Program-made: the position numbers and the translations under genes
Part shown: positions 57,598 through 64,000 of the stretch, in pieces
Numbering within the stretch: position 1 is the first letter of the stretch
Layout: every line of letters begins with the position of its first letter
The notes under the pieces: model-generated
Databases searched by the model: none
What the model was told of the DNA's origin: nothing
The model's input: the letters and a program-made list of their open reading frames with translations, nothing else
Source of the DNA: SAR202 cluster bacterium
GTDB lineage: Bacteria > Chloroflexota > Dehalococcoidia > Lucifugimonadales > UBA2962
NCBI GenBank assembly: GCA_022447925.1
Contig: JAKUTS010000001.1
Span: forward strand, 1 to 64,000
DNA: 64,000 nucleotides
Direction: 5' to 3'

Positions 57598-58707
57598 TTA
57601 AAATCCTAAATTTAATCCATCTATGCCAGCAGCTGGTGTAGGGGTTGTTTCATTTGTTTGCTGCAACTGTTCTAATAGCCAAGTGTATATATCCGAATCA
57701 AAACGAGCATAAATCTCATGGTTTTCACGTTCGTTGTTTATCCAAGTTTTCAACGCTAATGACTTTTGTTCCTCGAAGTCAGCAACACTTAATTGTCTGG
57801 CGGTATCTTTTTCAGAAATCATAAAAAACAGAATGGATTTTGGGTTTTCAACATCAGGAATAGGTTCGCTTACCTGTCCTAGCTCAAGAGATGTTATCTT
57901 ATCGGCATAAGTGTTTCTTGAACTAATAGGCATCCAACCTATATCGCCGCCTAGTCTTTTGATTTCTGCATCATCCCATGAAAATTCACGTGTAACTTCT
58001 TTCCAAACTAATTGCCGGTCTATTGGAGTTGTTGCTTCACGAAGCCCATCGTTTAGCTTTGAGACCATAATGTCTATTTCTCCACTTATTGGCATAACAA
58101 TTCGATGAACATGAACATGTTCTGTAACGCTTGGGACTTGCTCTCCTATAAATTCTCTAAATTTTCCTCTTTGTATCGATCTGCGTGTGACCTCTCGATG
58201 TTCCTCTTCTGATAAACGTATTTGATTCAAATAGTCACCATAGCGTTCTTCGAAGTCTCTCCGAAATATTTCAATTTCAAATTCAGTGTCACCTATTATA
58301 AATAGACTCTCGATTTGTCTATTTATCTCATCTTCGGTAACAGTGATATTCCATTTTGCAGCAACTTGGGTCAATATTTCATCTTCTATGAATAATTGAA
58401 GGGCCTCAAATATCTCCTTGCTGGCTTCAAAATCCATACCAAAAAATTTAGCCCCCTCCTGACGGACACGAAGGGCTTTGATTAGATCTCCACGAGAATA
58501 ATTTGTATCGTTTACTTTGACTACGACCTCTCTTGGTGGCATGACGAAGGCAACAATGTAACCAACAGCGAGGATTGTAGCAATAATTACCAACGCTGCT
58601 CCTATTATTATGAATGATAATTTTTGCCGAGTGGAGTTAGTGCGTCCTTTTACTGCTAAGCGCCTGCGATCAGATGTTGAGAGATTCTTGTTATCAGAAT
58701 TTTGCAA
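57598..58707 (-). CDS. Membrane-anchored SurA/PpiC-like peptidyl-prolyl isomerase
   Basis: A 369-residue exported foldase. A basic N-terminus and one membrane helix (31-55, 'FIIIGAALVIIATILAVGYI') anchor it outside. A SurA-N-type chaperone domain follows (60-180, 'VNDTNYSRGDLIKALRVRQE'), then a parvulin domain (about 195-310) with 'VHVHRIVMPI' and 'GGDIGWMPISS', and a C-terminal helix. It likely assists folding of secreted proteins. It converges with the coiled-coil gene and lies downstream of rpsR on the same strand. Confidence 0.85.
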   Translation of the reverse strand: MQNSDNKNLSTSDRRRLAVKGRTNSTRQKLSFIIIGAALVIIATILAVGYIVAFVMPPREVVVKVNDTNYSRGDLIKALRVRQEGAKFFGMDFEASKEIFEALQLFIEDEILTQVAAKWNITVTEDEINRQIESLFIIGDTEFEIEIFRRDFEERYGDYLNQIRLSEEEHREVTRRSIQRGKFREFIGEQVPSVTEHVHVHRIVMPISGEIDIMVSKLNDGLREATTPIDRQLVWKEVTREFSWDDAEIKRLGGDIGWMPISSRNTYADKITSLELGQVSEPIPDVENPKSILFFMISEKDTARQLSVADFEEQKSLALKTWINNERENHEIYARFDSDIYTWLLEQLQQTNETTPTPAAGIDGLNLGF

Positions 58708-58797
58708 AATTAGATTCTTGTTGATGTAGATATTGATGTATTGATCTTAGTAATGATCTCAGCTCGAAATTTACTTCATTAGCTTTTACTGGAGTAT

Positions 58798-59115
58798 CTA
58801 CCTTGTTCCAGTATAAGTGCCTTTATGGTTTGGCGTGTAAGGGATCAAAGCTAAGAATCTGGCCCTTTTTATGGCAGTTGCTAGAGACCTTTGGCATTTG
58901 GAACACGTGCCAGTTTTACGCTTAGTTTCGATTTTATATCGATCAGACACATATTTACGTAGAACATCGACGTTTTTGTAGTCTATTTTAATTGGGTTTT
59001 TGTCTTTTGAGTCACCGTCGCCGACACAGAAAGAGCACACTTTTCGACGAGCATAAAAACGACCTTTAGGTCGCCTGTTCATAGGTTTAGAATATGTTGA
59101 TTCTTTGGTTGTCAT
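58798..59115 (-). CDS. rpsR: 30S ribosomal protein S18 (zinc-binding C+ form)
   Basis: A 105-residue S18 with '[21 protein letters not shown]' and '[13 protein letters not shown]', the RNA-binding core. Unusually complete cysteines, 'CSFC' near residue 27 and 'CSKC' near 73, suggest a zinc-ribbon C+ form. The last gene of the rpsF-ssb-rpsR group. Confidence 0.95.
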   Translation of the reverse strand: MTTKESTYSKPMNRRPKGRFYARRKVCSFCVGDGDSKDKNPIKIDYKNVDVLRKYVSDRYKIETKRKTGTCSKCQRSLATAIKRARFLALIPYTPNHKGTYTGTR

Positions 59116-59169
59116 TTTAAGTTAATGTCCCGAATTTAATTTTTTGATTAATGGCTTGTGAGTTTCAAC

Positions 59170-59610
59170 CTACCAAGGCAAATCCTCTATATCATCAGAT
59201 GGCTTACTTTCAGAGGTATTTGATTGATTGTTAGATCCCGCATCCTGAACACTTTCGTCTGGCTTAGGTTGTGAAGGTTCACCAGACCTGTCTAGAAAAA
59301 GTATCCTGTCAGCATTTATTTGTAGTCTGAAGCGGGCTTGTCCATCATTGCCTGTCCATGTATCTGTTTTCAATCTTCCTTCGGCGTATATTTTCATCCC
59401 TTTAGTAACATACTGATTACTGTTTTCAGCTTCTCTTCCCCAAGCATTCACAGTAAACCATTCAGTTTCCTCTTTTCTTTCACCGCTGGCATTTGTATAA
59501 ACTCTATTAGTGGCAAGTGAAAATGACGTGACTGCAGTTCCATTGGGAGTATATCTCATCTCTGGATCAGAACCGACATTACCGATTACTAATATTTTGT
59601 TCATGCTCAC
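59170..59610 (-). CDS. ssb: Single-stranded DNA-binding protein
   Basis: A 146-residue SSB. The OB fold covers residues 4-110 ('ILVIGNVGSDPEMRYTPNG', 'TEWFTVNAWGREAE', 'YAEGRLKTDTW'), then a flexible Ser/Pro/Asn/Glu-rich tail ends in 'DDIEDLPW'. The usual acidic tip is DDIPF; here the Pro-Phe is Pro-Trp. The GTG start at 59610 lies four bases after rpsF, with AAGGTG just ahead. It sits between rpsF and rpsR, as in most bacteria. Confidence 0.94.
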   Translation of the reverse strand: MSMNKILVIGNVGSDPEMRYTPNGTAVTSFSLATNRVYTNASGERKEETEWFTVNAWGREAENSNQYVTKGMKIYAEGRLKTDTWTGNDGQARFRLQINADRILFLDRSGEPSQPKPDESVQDAGSNNQSNTSESKPSDDIEDLPW

Positions 59611-59614
59611 GGAG

Positions 59615-59911
59615 CTACACCTTAATTATTAAATGTCTGAGAATACTTTCGTTCATTTGCAGCATTCTGTTTAGTTCATTAATTTTGTCGCTCAAAATAG
59701 TAAATTTAATTAAAGAGTAATTACCTTCGGTAAATTTCTTTATTGGAAATGCTAATGTTTTCATGCCCCATTCATCATGTTCAGAGACAACACCATCGTT
59801 GCTTGAAACGAATTCATTAATAACTTTTATAGAATCATCCGTTTCATCTTGAGATGCCTCAGGACTATATATTGTGACCAGTTCGTAATTATTTGTTAAT
59901 TCAGTAACCAA
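59615..59911 (-). CDS. rpsF: 30S ribosomal protein S6
   Basis: A 98-residue S6 of ferredoxin-like fold: 'NNYELVTIYSPEASQDE' first strand, 'DEWGMKTLAFPIKKFTEGNY' and 'NESILRHLIIK' at the end. TTG 59911 is chosen because GAGGAG lies four bases upstream; a longer frame to 59941 would translate a terminator-like hairpin and T-run. It begins the rpsF-ssb-rpsR transcript. Confidence 0.93.
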   Translation of the reverse strand: MVTELTNNYELVTIYSPEASQDETDDSIKVINEFVSSNDGVVSEHDEWGMKTLAFPIKKFTEGNYSLIKFTILSDKINELNRMLQMNESILRHLIIKV

Positions 59912-59922
59912 AACTCTCCTCG

Positions 59923-59953
59923 AAAAAAAACAAGTTGCCATATACTTGGCAAC
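59923..59953 (-). terminator. Hairpin plus T-run between menG and rpsF (terminator or attenuator)
   Basis: On the minus strand GTTGCCA-agtata-TGGCAAC (59953-59934) is followed by TTGTTTTTTTT. It lies 11 bases before the rpsF start and after menG, so it ends the nnrD-menG transcript or attenuates rpsF. Confidence 0.65.
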
Positions 59954-59983
59954 ATTATAAAAAAGAAAAAATTATTATATCAT
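59954..59983 (-). promoter_or_regulatory. Candidate promoter of rpsF-ssb-rpsR
   Basis: Minus-strand TATAAT (59959-59954) with ATGATA (59983-59978) 18 bp upstream. Transcription would begin inside the first arm of the hairpin, so transcripts from here would not form the full terminator. Confidence 0.4.
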
Positions 59984-60016
59984 TGATTTATATTTATTAA
60001 CCATATTAGAGGTAGC

Positions 60017-60745
60017 CTAATTTCCCTTCTGGCTTATTAAGATGCTAACTGAACCGAATGCTAGCTCTTTGTTTGAAACATGGAATAAACCGGACTCACT
60101 TGTTAATTCAAGTAGCTGCATAGAAGACATAAACGATTCTGCAGATGCAGGCAAATATTCGTAAGCTTCACTGTTATTAGAGAAGATATAACCTAAGAGA
60201 GGGGCAACAAATTTAAATCCGACTTTAAATAGTTTAGATGTAAATTTACGGTTTTGGATAGGGAAAATTTCTAAAATTGCTAAACGTCCGCCTGGTTTCA
60301 AAACGCGATTTATTTCATTCAATGCCGCTTTCGGATTATCAAAGTTTCTAATTCCAAAACCCATTGTAACGATAGCAAAAGTATTATTGTCGAAAGGAAG
60401 TTGATGCCCGTCTGCCATCATTAAGTGAATTTTTTGATTAAGTTTTTTTTTCTTAACTTTTGCGATACCAACCTTGAGCATAGCCAATGAAAAATCTATT
60501 CCTATGATCGTGGTTTGAGAGTTAACTTTTTCGACATCAATAGCAAAGTCACAGGTGCCGGTAGCTACATCGAGAATAGGGCCTCTCACGCCTATGTCTT
60601 TATTGACCATATCAACTGACTTTCTCCGCCAAGCTCGATGTTGGCCAAAAGACATCAGATTATTTAATAAATCATACCTTGTAGCTATGCTCCCAAATAA
60701 CTTAGAAACATATAAGGATCCTCTATTGCTTTTTGTTAGATTCAA
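60017..60745 (-). CDS. menG: Demethylmenaquinone methyltransferase (UbiE/MenG)
   Basis: A 242-residue class I methyltransferase that finishes menaquinone synthesis. It has the family's 'YDLLNNLMSFGQHRAWRR', motif I 'ILDVATGTCDFAIDV', 'GIDFSLAMLKVG', 'FAIVTMGFGIRNFDNP' and the C-terminal 'YLPASAESFMSS'. TTG 60745 overlaps the preceding stop (TTGA) with AAGGA upstream. It is the last gene of the acpS-nnr-menG group. Confidence 0.92.
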   Translation of the reverse strand: MNLTKSNRGSLYVSKLFGSIATRYDLLNNLMSFGQHRAWRRKSVDMVNKDIGVRGPILDVATGTCDFAIDVEKVNSQTTIIGIDFSLAMLKVGIAKVKKKKLNQKIHLMMADGHQLPFDNNTFAIVTMGFGIRNFDNPKAALNEINRVLKPGGRLAILEIFPIQNRKFTSKLFKVGFKFVAPLLGYIFSNNSEAYEYLPASAESFMSSMQLLELTSESGLFHVSNKELAFGSVSILISQKGN

Positions 60746-62307
60746 ATATTTGATCCTTTTAAACGTGCGATAGTCGAAGGTAACTCGTTCAATATGTCGC
60801 TAGCCACTACCCCTGCATCGCCCATCACGTTTTTGAGGTGCTGACCTGCGAGAGAGTGTATATAAACTCCCGTGATGGCAGCGTCTGTCATATTGACGCC
60901 TTGCGCTATAAGCCCTGCAATCGTTCCGCCTAATACATCGCCAGTACCAGCAGACGCTAATGCAGGGTTGGCCATTGGGCTAATAAAAACTAGACCGCCA
61001 GGAGGCACAATTCTGGTATATGGGCCTTTCATTACGATGATTTTGTTCCATTTATTTGCACATTTAATTAAGATGTCGTTGGATATCGGTGTTCTCGGTG
61101 AACTTTCTAGTCCAATTAAACGAGACATTTCACCTGCGTGAGGAGTCAATATTGCAAGCTGATCAAATTTTTTATACCAATTTGTTTTTTTAGAAAGGAT
61201 TGTTAATGCATCAGCATCTATAACTGGTGAGGGCAACTGAGAATTAGATAGCAATAAGTTGTAAACAAAATTGGTAGTTGAATCGGTAATTCCTAGACCG
61301 CAACCTATCAAAACAGCATTGTAATCTTTAATCGTATTCATAATCGGTTTATCAGCATCCGAGCCGATATAGCCGTCATGGGTTTCAGGAATCATCAAGT
61401 AAGTGATTTCTGGCACTTTTCCAACTAGGCCGAGATGGATACTTGGTGGTGTCGCCGCAGTAACAAGTCCAGCACCGGTACGAGATGCAGCTCTAGTGGC
61501 TAGATATGATGCTCCCTTGTATTGCTGGCAACCTCCAACAAACAACACTTTTCCGAAAGTTCCTTTATGTGCATTCATTGGGCGACTCGGTATTTTAGGT
61601 ATGACTAATTCATCTGTAATTAACATGGTTGTAATATCGTCGGCAATAGTATCGGGTATCCCTATCTCTGCTACTGATATAGATCCACAATGTTCTGCCG
61701 CAGGCATTGTGTAATGTGCAAGTTTTGGATAACCCAACGCAATTGTTACATCGGCAGTTATTCCAGACTCCTGAGCTTGGCCTGTGTCTGTATTTACCCC
61801 TGTTGGCACATCAATAGCAATCACAGTTAATTTAGGATGATTTTCTTGCCTTGCCTTCAACATTTCTAAAATTAATTTTAATCTGCCAGATATTTGTCCA
61901 TTTATTCCAGTCCCAATAATTCCATCTAATACAAGTGTTGCTTTTGACATTAGGCTTGCCAACAGGTCAAGTTTTTGATCAGATTTAGACTGAATTATGA
62001 TAGAAGTATCGGGCAAAGTAGAAGCTTTATCATGAATCTGCCCCGATCTTGAGCAATTATAGATTGTTACTTTGTGGCCCCGGTCAGACAGTAGTCTGCC
62101 TGCCACTATTGCATCACCTCCATTATTACCAGATCCGGCAAGAATTAAAATGTTAATTGGTTTTGTTGCCTTACTTTGTAGCATTATGCTATTGCATATT
62201 TCTGCAGTTGCGAGTCCGGCATTTTCCATAAGCGTATCGGTACTTATATTATATTCAAGGCACTTTAACTCTATGCCTTTCATCTCATTAGTATTTACAA
62301 TTTTCAT
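60742..62307 (-). CDS. nnr: Bifunctional NAD(P)H-hydrate epimerase/ADP-dependent dehydratase (Nnr)
   Basis: A 521-residue fusion that repairs damaged NAD(P)H. The N-terminal YjeF_N epimerase domain (1-210) has 'MENAGLATAE', 'ILAGSGNNGGDA' and 'VIAIDVPTGVNTDTG'. The C-terminal YjeF_C kinase-fold dehydratase (about 220-510) has 'GKVLFVGGCQQYKGA', 'AILTPHAGEMSRL' and 'ASAGTGDVLGGTIAGLIAQG'. The standard bacterial arrangement. It overlaps menG by 4 bases and follows acpS after seven. Confidence 0.93.
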   Translation of the reverse strand: MKIVNTNEMKGIELKCLEYNISTDTLMENAGLATAEICNSIMLQSKATKPINILILAGSGNNGGDAIVAGRLLSDRGHKVTIYNCSRSGQIHDKASTLPDTSIIIQSKSDQKLDLLASLMSKATLVLDGIIGTGINGQISGRLKLILEMLKARQENHPKLTVIAIDVPTGVNTDTGQAQESGITADVTIALGYPKLAHYTMPAAEHCGSISVAEIGIPDTIADDITTMLITDELVIPKIPSRPMNAHKGTFGKVLFVGGCQQYKGASYLATRAASRTGAGLVTAATPPSIHLGLVGKVPEITYLMIPETHDGYIGSDADKPIMNTIKDYNAVLIGCGLGITDSTTNFVYNLLLSNSQLPSPVIDADALTILSKKTNWYKKFDQLAILTPHAGEMSRLIGLESSPRTPISNDILIKCANKWNKIIVMKGPYTRIVPPGGLVFISPMANPALASAGTGDVLGGTIAGLIAQGVNMTDAAITGVYIHSLAGQHLKNVMGDAGVVASDILNELPSTIARLKGSNI

Positions 62308-62314
62308 TTACTTT

Positions 62315-62704
62315 TTAGTAGTTACTGGTTTGGCTTTCTGCCACAACTGAAGCAATTGCAAAATTATCAGAATGAGATAACGAAAGAGTCATCTGGTCTA
62401 TTCCTAATGAACAAGCACGTTTTTGTGCCCTACCATGAAGACGTATTTGTGGGGCTTGGCCCGGATGGCGTACGACCTCAATTTCTTTCCACGATACCCC
62501 TCTGATACCTGTGCCCAAGGCCTTCATTACTGCTTCTTTAGCAGCAAACCTTGTTGCTAACTTAGACGGATTGCCATTGCAATATTCTATCTCTGATATG
62601 GAATATATGCGGTTATAGAAACGGCTTCCATATTCATTAGCCACTTTTTTAATTCTATCGATTTCAATTATGTCTATTCCGTGTACAAGAGTCATATCAT
62701 TCAA
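62315..62704 (-). CDS. acpS: Holo-[acyl-carrier-protein] synthase
   Basis: A 129-residue AcpS that attaches the phosphopantetheine arm to ACP. It shows 'VHGIDIIEIDRI' with the metal aspartate, 'RFAAKEAVMKALGTG' with the catalytic glutamate, and 'LSLSHSDNFAIASVVAE' at the end. Two starts nine bases apart (62704 and 62695) are possible and neither has a clear ribosome site. AcpS beside nnr is common in bacteria. Confidence 0.93.
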   Translation of the reverse strand: MNDMTLVHGIDIIEIDRIKKVANEYGSRFYNRIYSISEIEYCNGNPSKLATRFAAKEAVMKALGTGIRGVSWKEIEVVRHPGQAPQIRLHGRAQKRACSLGIDQMTLSLSHSDNFAIASVVAESQTSNY

Positions 62705-62788
62705 ATTTTACATTTATTTGTGGAAATTATTAGCACACCAAGACGGGTTAGTCCAAGTTTTAAAAAAGACTTTTCATAATTAGAAGTC

Positions 62789-62794
62789 TATAAT
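62789..62794 (+). promoter_or_regulatory. -10 element (TATAAT) upstream of folD
   Basis: A consensus TATAAT lies 19 bases before the folD start in the gap divergent to acpS. No good -35 hexamer is seen at 16-18 bp. Confidence 0.4.
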
Positions 62795-62812
62795 CATCGA
62801 TTGGAGGGTGCC

Positions 62813-63694
62813 TTGACTAGAGTAATAGATGGAAAAGCGATAGCAGCGGAAATCAGAAGTGAAATACAATTATCAGTCTCTTCGCTAACTCGAAATACAG
62901 CGATTGTGCCAGGATTAGCTGTTGTGCTTGTAGGTGATAATCCCGCATCTCAGGTATATGTGCGAAACAAACAAAAATCGGCTAGAGATATTGGAATGAA
63001 CTCGATGGATATAAAATTTCATCAAGATGTCGACGCAGCGACCATTGAATCTAAGCTAGATGAATTAAATCAAGATGAGTCTGTTCATGGAATATTAGTA
63101 CAGTTGCCGCTACCCGATCATTTAGACGAGAAGTCGATTATTAGACGTATCAGTCCAATGAAAGACGTTGACGGATTACACCCAGAAAATGTTGGATTAC
63201 TACTTGCAGGTACACCCAGATTTATTCCAGCGACTCCCGCAGGGATTCAAGAACTGTTAATTCGAACTAACAACAATCCATCAGGTAAACATGTTGTGGT
63301 TTGTGGCAGGTCAGATATTGTTGGAAAACCGATTTCAGCTTTATTACTACAAAAAGATAAGTCGGCGAACGCAACCGTTACTATATGTCATACAGGTACA
63401 AAAGATATGGGTGAGATCACTCGGCAAGCCGATATTTTAGTCGCTGCTGTAGGAATACCTGAATTAATAACTGCAGACATGGTTTCTGAAGGCGTTGTGG
63501 TAATCGATGTCGGCATCAATCGAAAACCCGATCGATCAAAAAAATCAGGCTATAGGCTTGTAGGAGATGTGGAATATGACGGTGTCTTAGCTAAAGCATC
63601 TGCTATAACACCAGTACCAGGTGGTGTAGGTCCAATGACAATTGCTATGCTTTTGTTTAACACTATGAAATCTGCCAAGCTAACTACTGATTAA
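62813..63694 (+). CDS. folD: Bifunctional methylenetetrahydrofolate dehydrogenase/cyclohydrolase
   Basis: A 293-residue FolD that interconverts 5,10-methylene- and 10-formyltetrahydrofolate. The catalytic tyrosine and lysine are Y49 and K53 in 'SQVYVRNKQKS', then 'ILVQLPLPDHLDE', 'DVDGLHPENVGLL', the Rossmann 'VVVCGRSDIVGKPISALL' and the end 'PVPGGVGPMTIAMLL'. TTG 62813 is chosen because GGAGGG lies four bases upstream; the open frame from 62801 would include that site. It supplies the 10-formyl-THF that the FDH-like protein at 12.5 kb would use. Confidence 0.95.
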   Translation: MTRVIDGKAIAAEIRSEIQLSVSSLTRNTAIVPGLAVVLVGDNPASQVYVRNKQKSARDIGMNSMDIKFHQDVDAATIESKLDELNQDESVHGILVQLPLPDHLDEKSIIRRISPMKDVDGLHPENVGLLLAGTPRFIPATPAGIQELLIRTNNNPSGKHVVVCGRSDIVGKPISALLLQKDKSANATVTICHTGTKDMGEITRQADILVAAVGIPELITADMVSEGVVVIDVGINRKPDRSKKSGYRLVGDVEYDGVLAKASAITPVPGGVGPMTIAMLLFNTMKSAKLTTD

Positions 63695-63711
63695 ACTGGT
63701 ATTATCTTAGA

Positions 63712-64000
63712 TTACTTAAATTGTAGGGCTTGGGCAGGATTATCTATCAACATTGCATCAATTTGCTCCTGAGATATCCCTCTTCGAATCATTCTTGGAA
63801 TTATGCTTTCTAAAATATGAGCAAAGCCTCTTCCTCCATATTTTACTGTTTCCGGCTTGAGGCAAACATCATGAGCCATAGTTATTTGACCTCCAAGCCC
63901 TTCAGAAATTAAATACTCTAAGGATTCGAGACGTTGAGCATCGCTAACAGAGGTTGTACTTACTTCACCGCTCTCATACTCAAAACTTGTATCTTCAGCT
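63712..64000 (-). CDS. Phosphotriesterase-like metallohydrolase, C-terminal part (fourth family member)
   Basis: The stop codon is at 63712-63714 (minus) and the frame is open to the window edge, giving 95 residues. 'QITMAHDVCLKPETVKYGG' carries the strand-8 His-Asp of the family, aligned with 'LLSHDV' of the trio at 35-37.7 kb, and 'LIDNPAQAL' matches their last helix 'DNPRRAL'. The rest of the gene, including other ligands, lies outside. It converges on folD with a 17-base gap and is unlinked to the trio. Confidence 0.8.
   Translation of the reverse strand, partial: AEDTSFEYESGEVSTTSVSDAQRLESLEYLISEGLGGQITMAHDVCLKPETVKYGGRGFAHILESIIPRMIRRGISQEQIDAMLIDNPAQALQFK

Noticed and set aside
59934-59953. 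S6:S18-binding leader motif
   Set aside because: The known conserved bulge is not seen; the structure looks like a plain stem with a T-run.
1-64000. Insertion sequences, prophage, rRNA or integration site at tRNA-Pro
   Set aside because: No transposase, integrase, phage gene or rRNA is seen, and no repeat of the tRNA 3' end was noticed nearby.

Overview
The window looks like chromosomal DNA from a free-living, probably marine bacterium of the phylum Chloroflexota, most like the SAR202-type Dehalococcoidia. This is an inference. It rests on the AT-rich composition and on the expansion of a few catabolic families: eight classical SDR-type oxidoreductases including FabG and FabI, four phosphotriesterase-like hydrolases, three kelch lipoproteins, a luciferase-like oxidoreductase and a duplicated molybdenum hydroxylase. 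I see no phage genes, transposase, CRISPR array or rRNA. One tRNA (Pro-UGG) is present. Many genes start with TTG or GTG, often abutting or overlapping the upstream stop by 1-11 bases.

Layout. 1-6.5 kb: the tail of a peptide-type ABC solute-binding protein, a HemL-like aminotransferase, tRNA-Pro, and a divergent ROK kinase/fabI pair whose start codons are each capped by the same 14-bp palindrome; then SDRs and an LLM-family enzyme. 6.6-8 kb: an IscA-type carrier beside a YgfZ/IBA57-type protein (Fe-S maturation). 8-12.4 kb, minus strand: fatty-acid synthesis (two hot-dog dehydratase subunits, plsX, fabG) followed by an SDR and a VOC protein. 12.5-21.4 kb: an FDH-type formyltransferase, an NYN ribonuclease with an SR/RG-rich tail, PAC2 and YihY proteins, an acyl-CoA synthetase plus enoyl-CoA hydratase pair, and SirB1/zinc-ribbon/epimerase genes.

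21.5-27.8 kb: kbl, an SDR and a 901-residue surface beta-propeller protein with a candidate invariant-Cys C-terminal sorting signal, then a string of very small genes (SEC-C zinc protein, 41-aa membrane protein, DCC protein). 27.85-31.7 kb: a visibly GC-richer island with two tandem SDRs carrying an unusual glycine-loop insertion, an ACC deaminase/D-cysteine desulfhydrase homologue and a kelch lipoprotein. 32-39 kb: a class V aminotransferase, a GT-C membrane glycosyltransferase, and three tandem phosphotriesterase-like genes followed by a kelch lipoprotein. The middle phosphotriesterase copy has lost two of its six expected metal ligands.

39-44.5 kb: a JAMM protease, a cytidylate-kinase-like protein, apt, an ABM-domain protein, a ThDP enzyme and a third kelch lipoprotein. 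44.6-51 kb: a molybdenum hydroxylase operon with one FAD subunit, one 2Fe-2S subunit, two large catalytic subunits and a MoaD-like protein between them; the two large-subunit genes share a 106-bp perfectly identical tract. 51-64 kb: a DHDPS-family aldolase, a methyltransferase, a Tdh-like dehydrogenase and housekeeping genes (lysS, rsmD, coaD, a SurA-like foldase, rpsR-ssb-rpsF, menG, nnrE/D, acpS, folD), ending in the 3' part of a fourth phosphotriesterase-like gene. The most original parts are the phosphotriesterase trio with its apparent pseudoenzyme, the shared-subunit molybdenum hydroxylase, the Cys-CTERM propeller protein and the NYN protein with a disordered tail.
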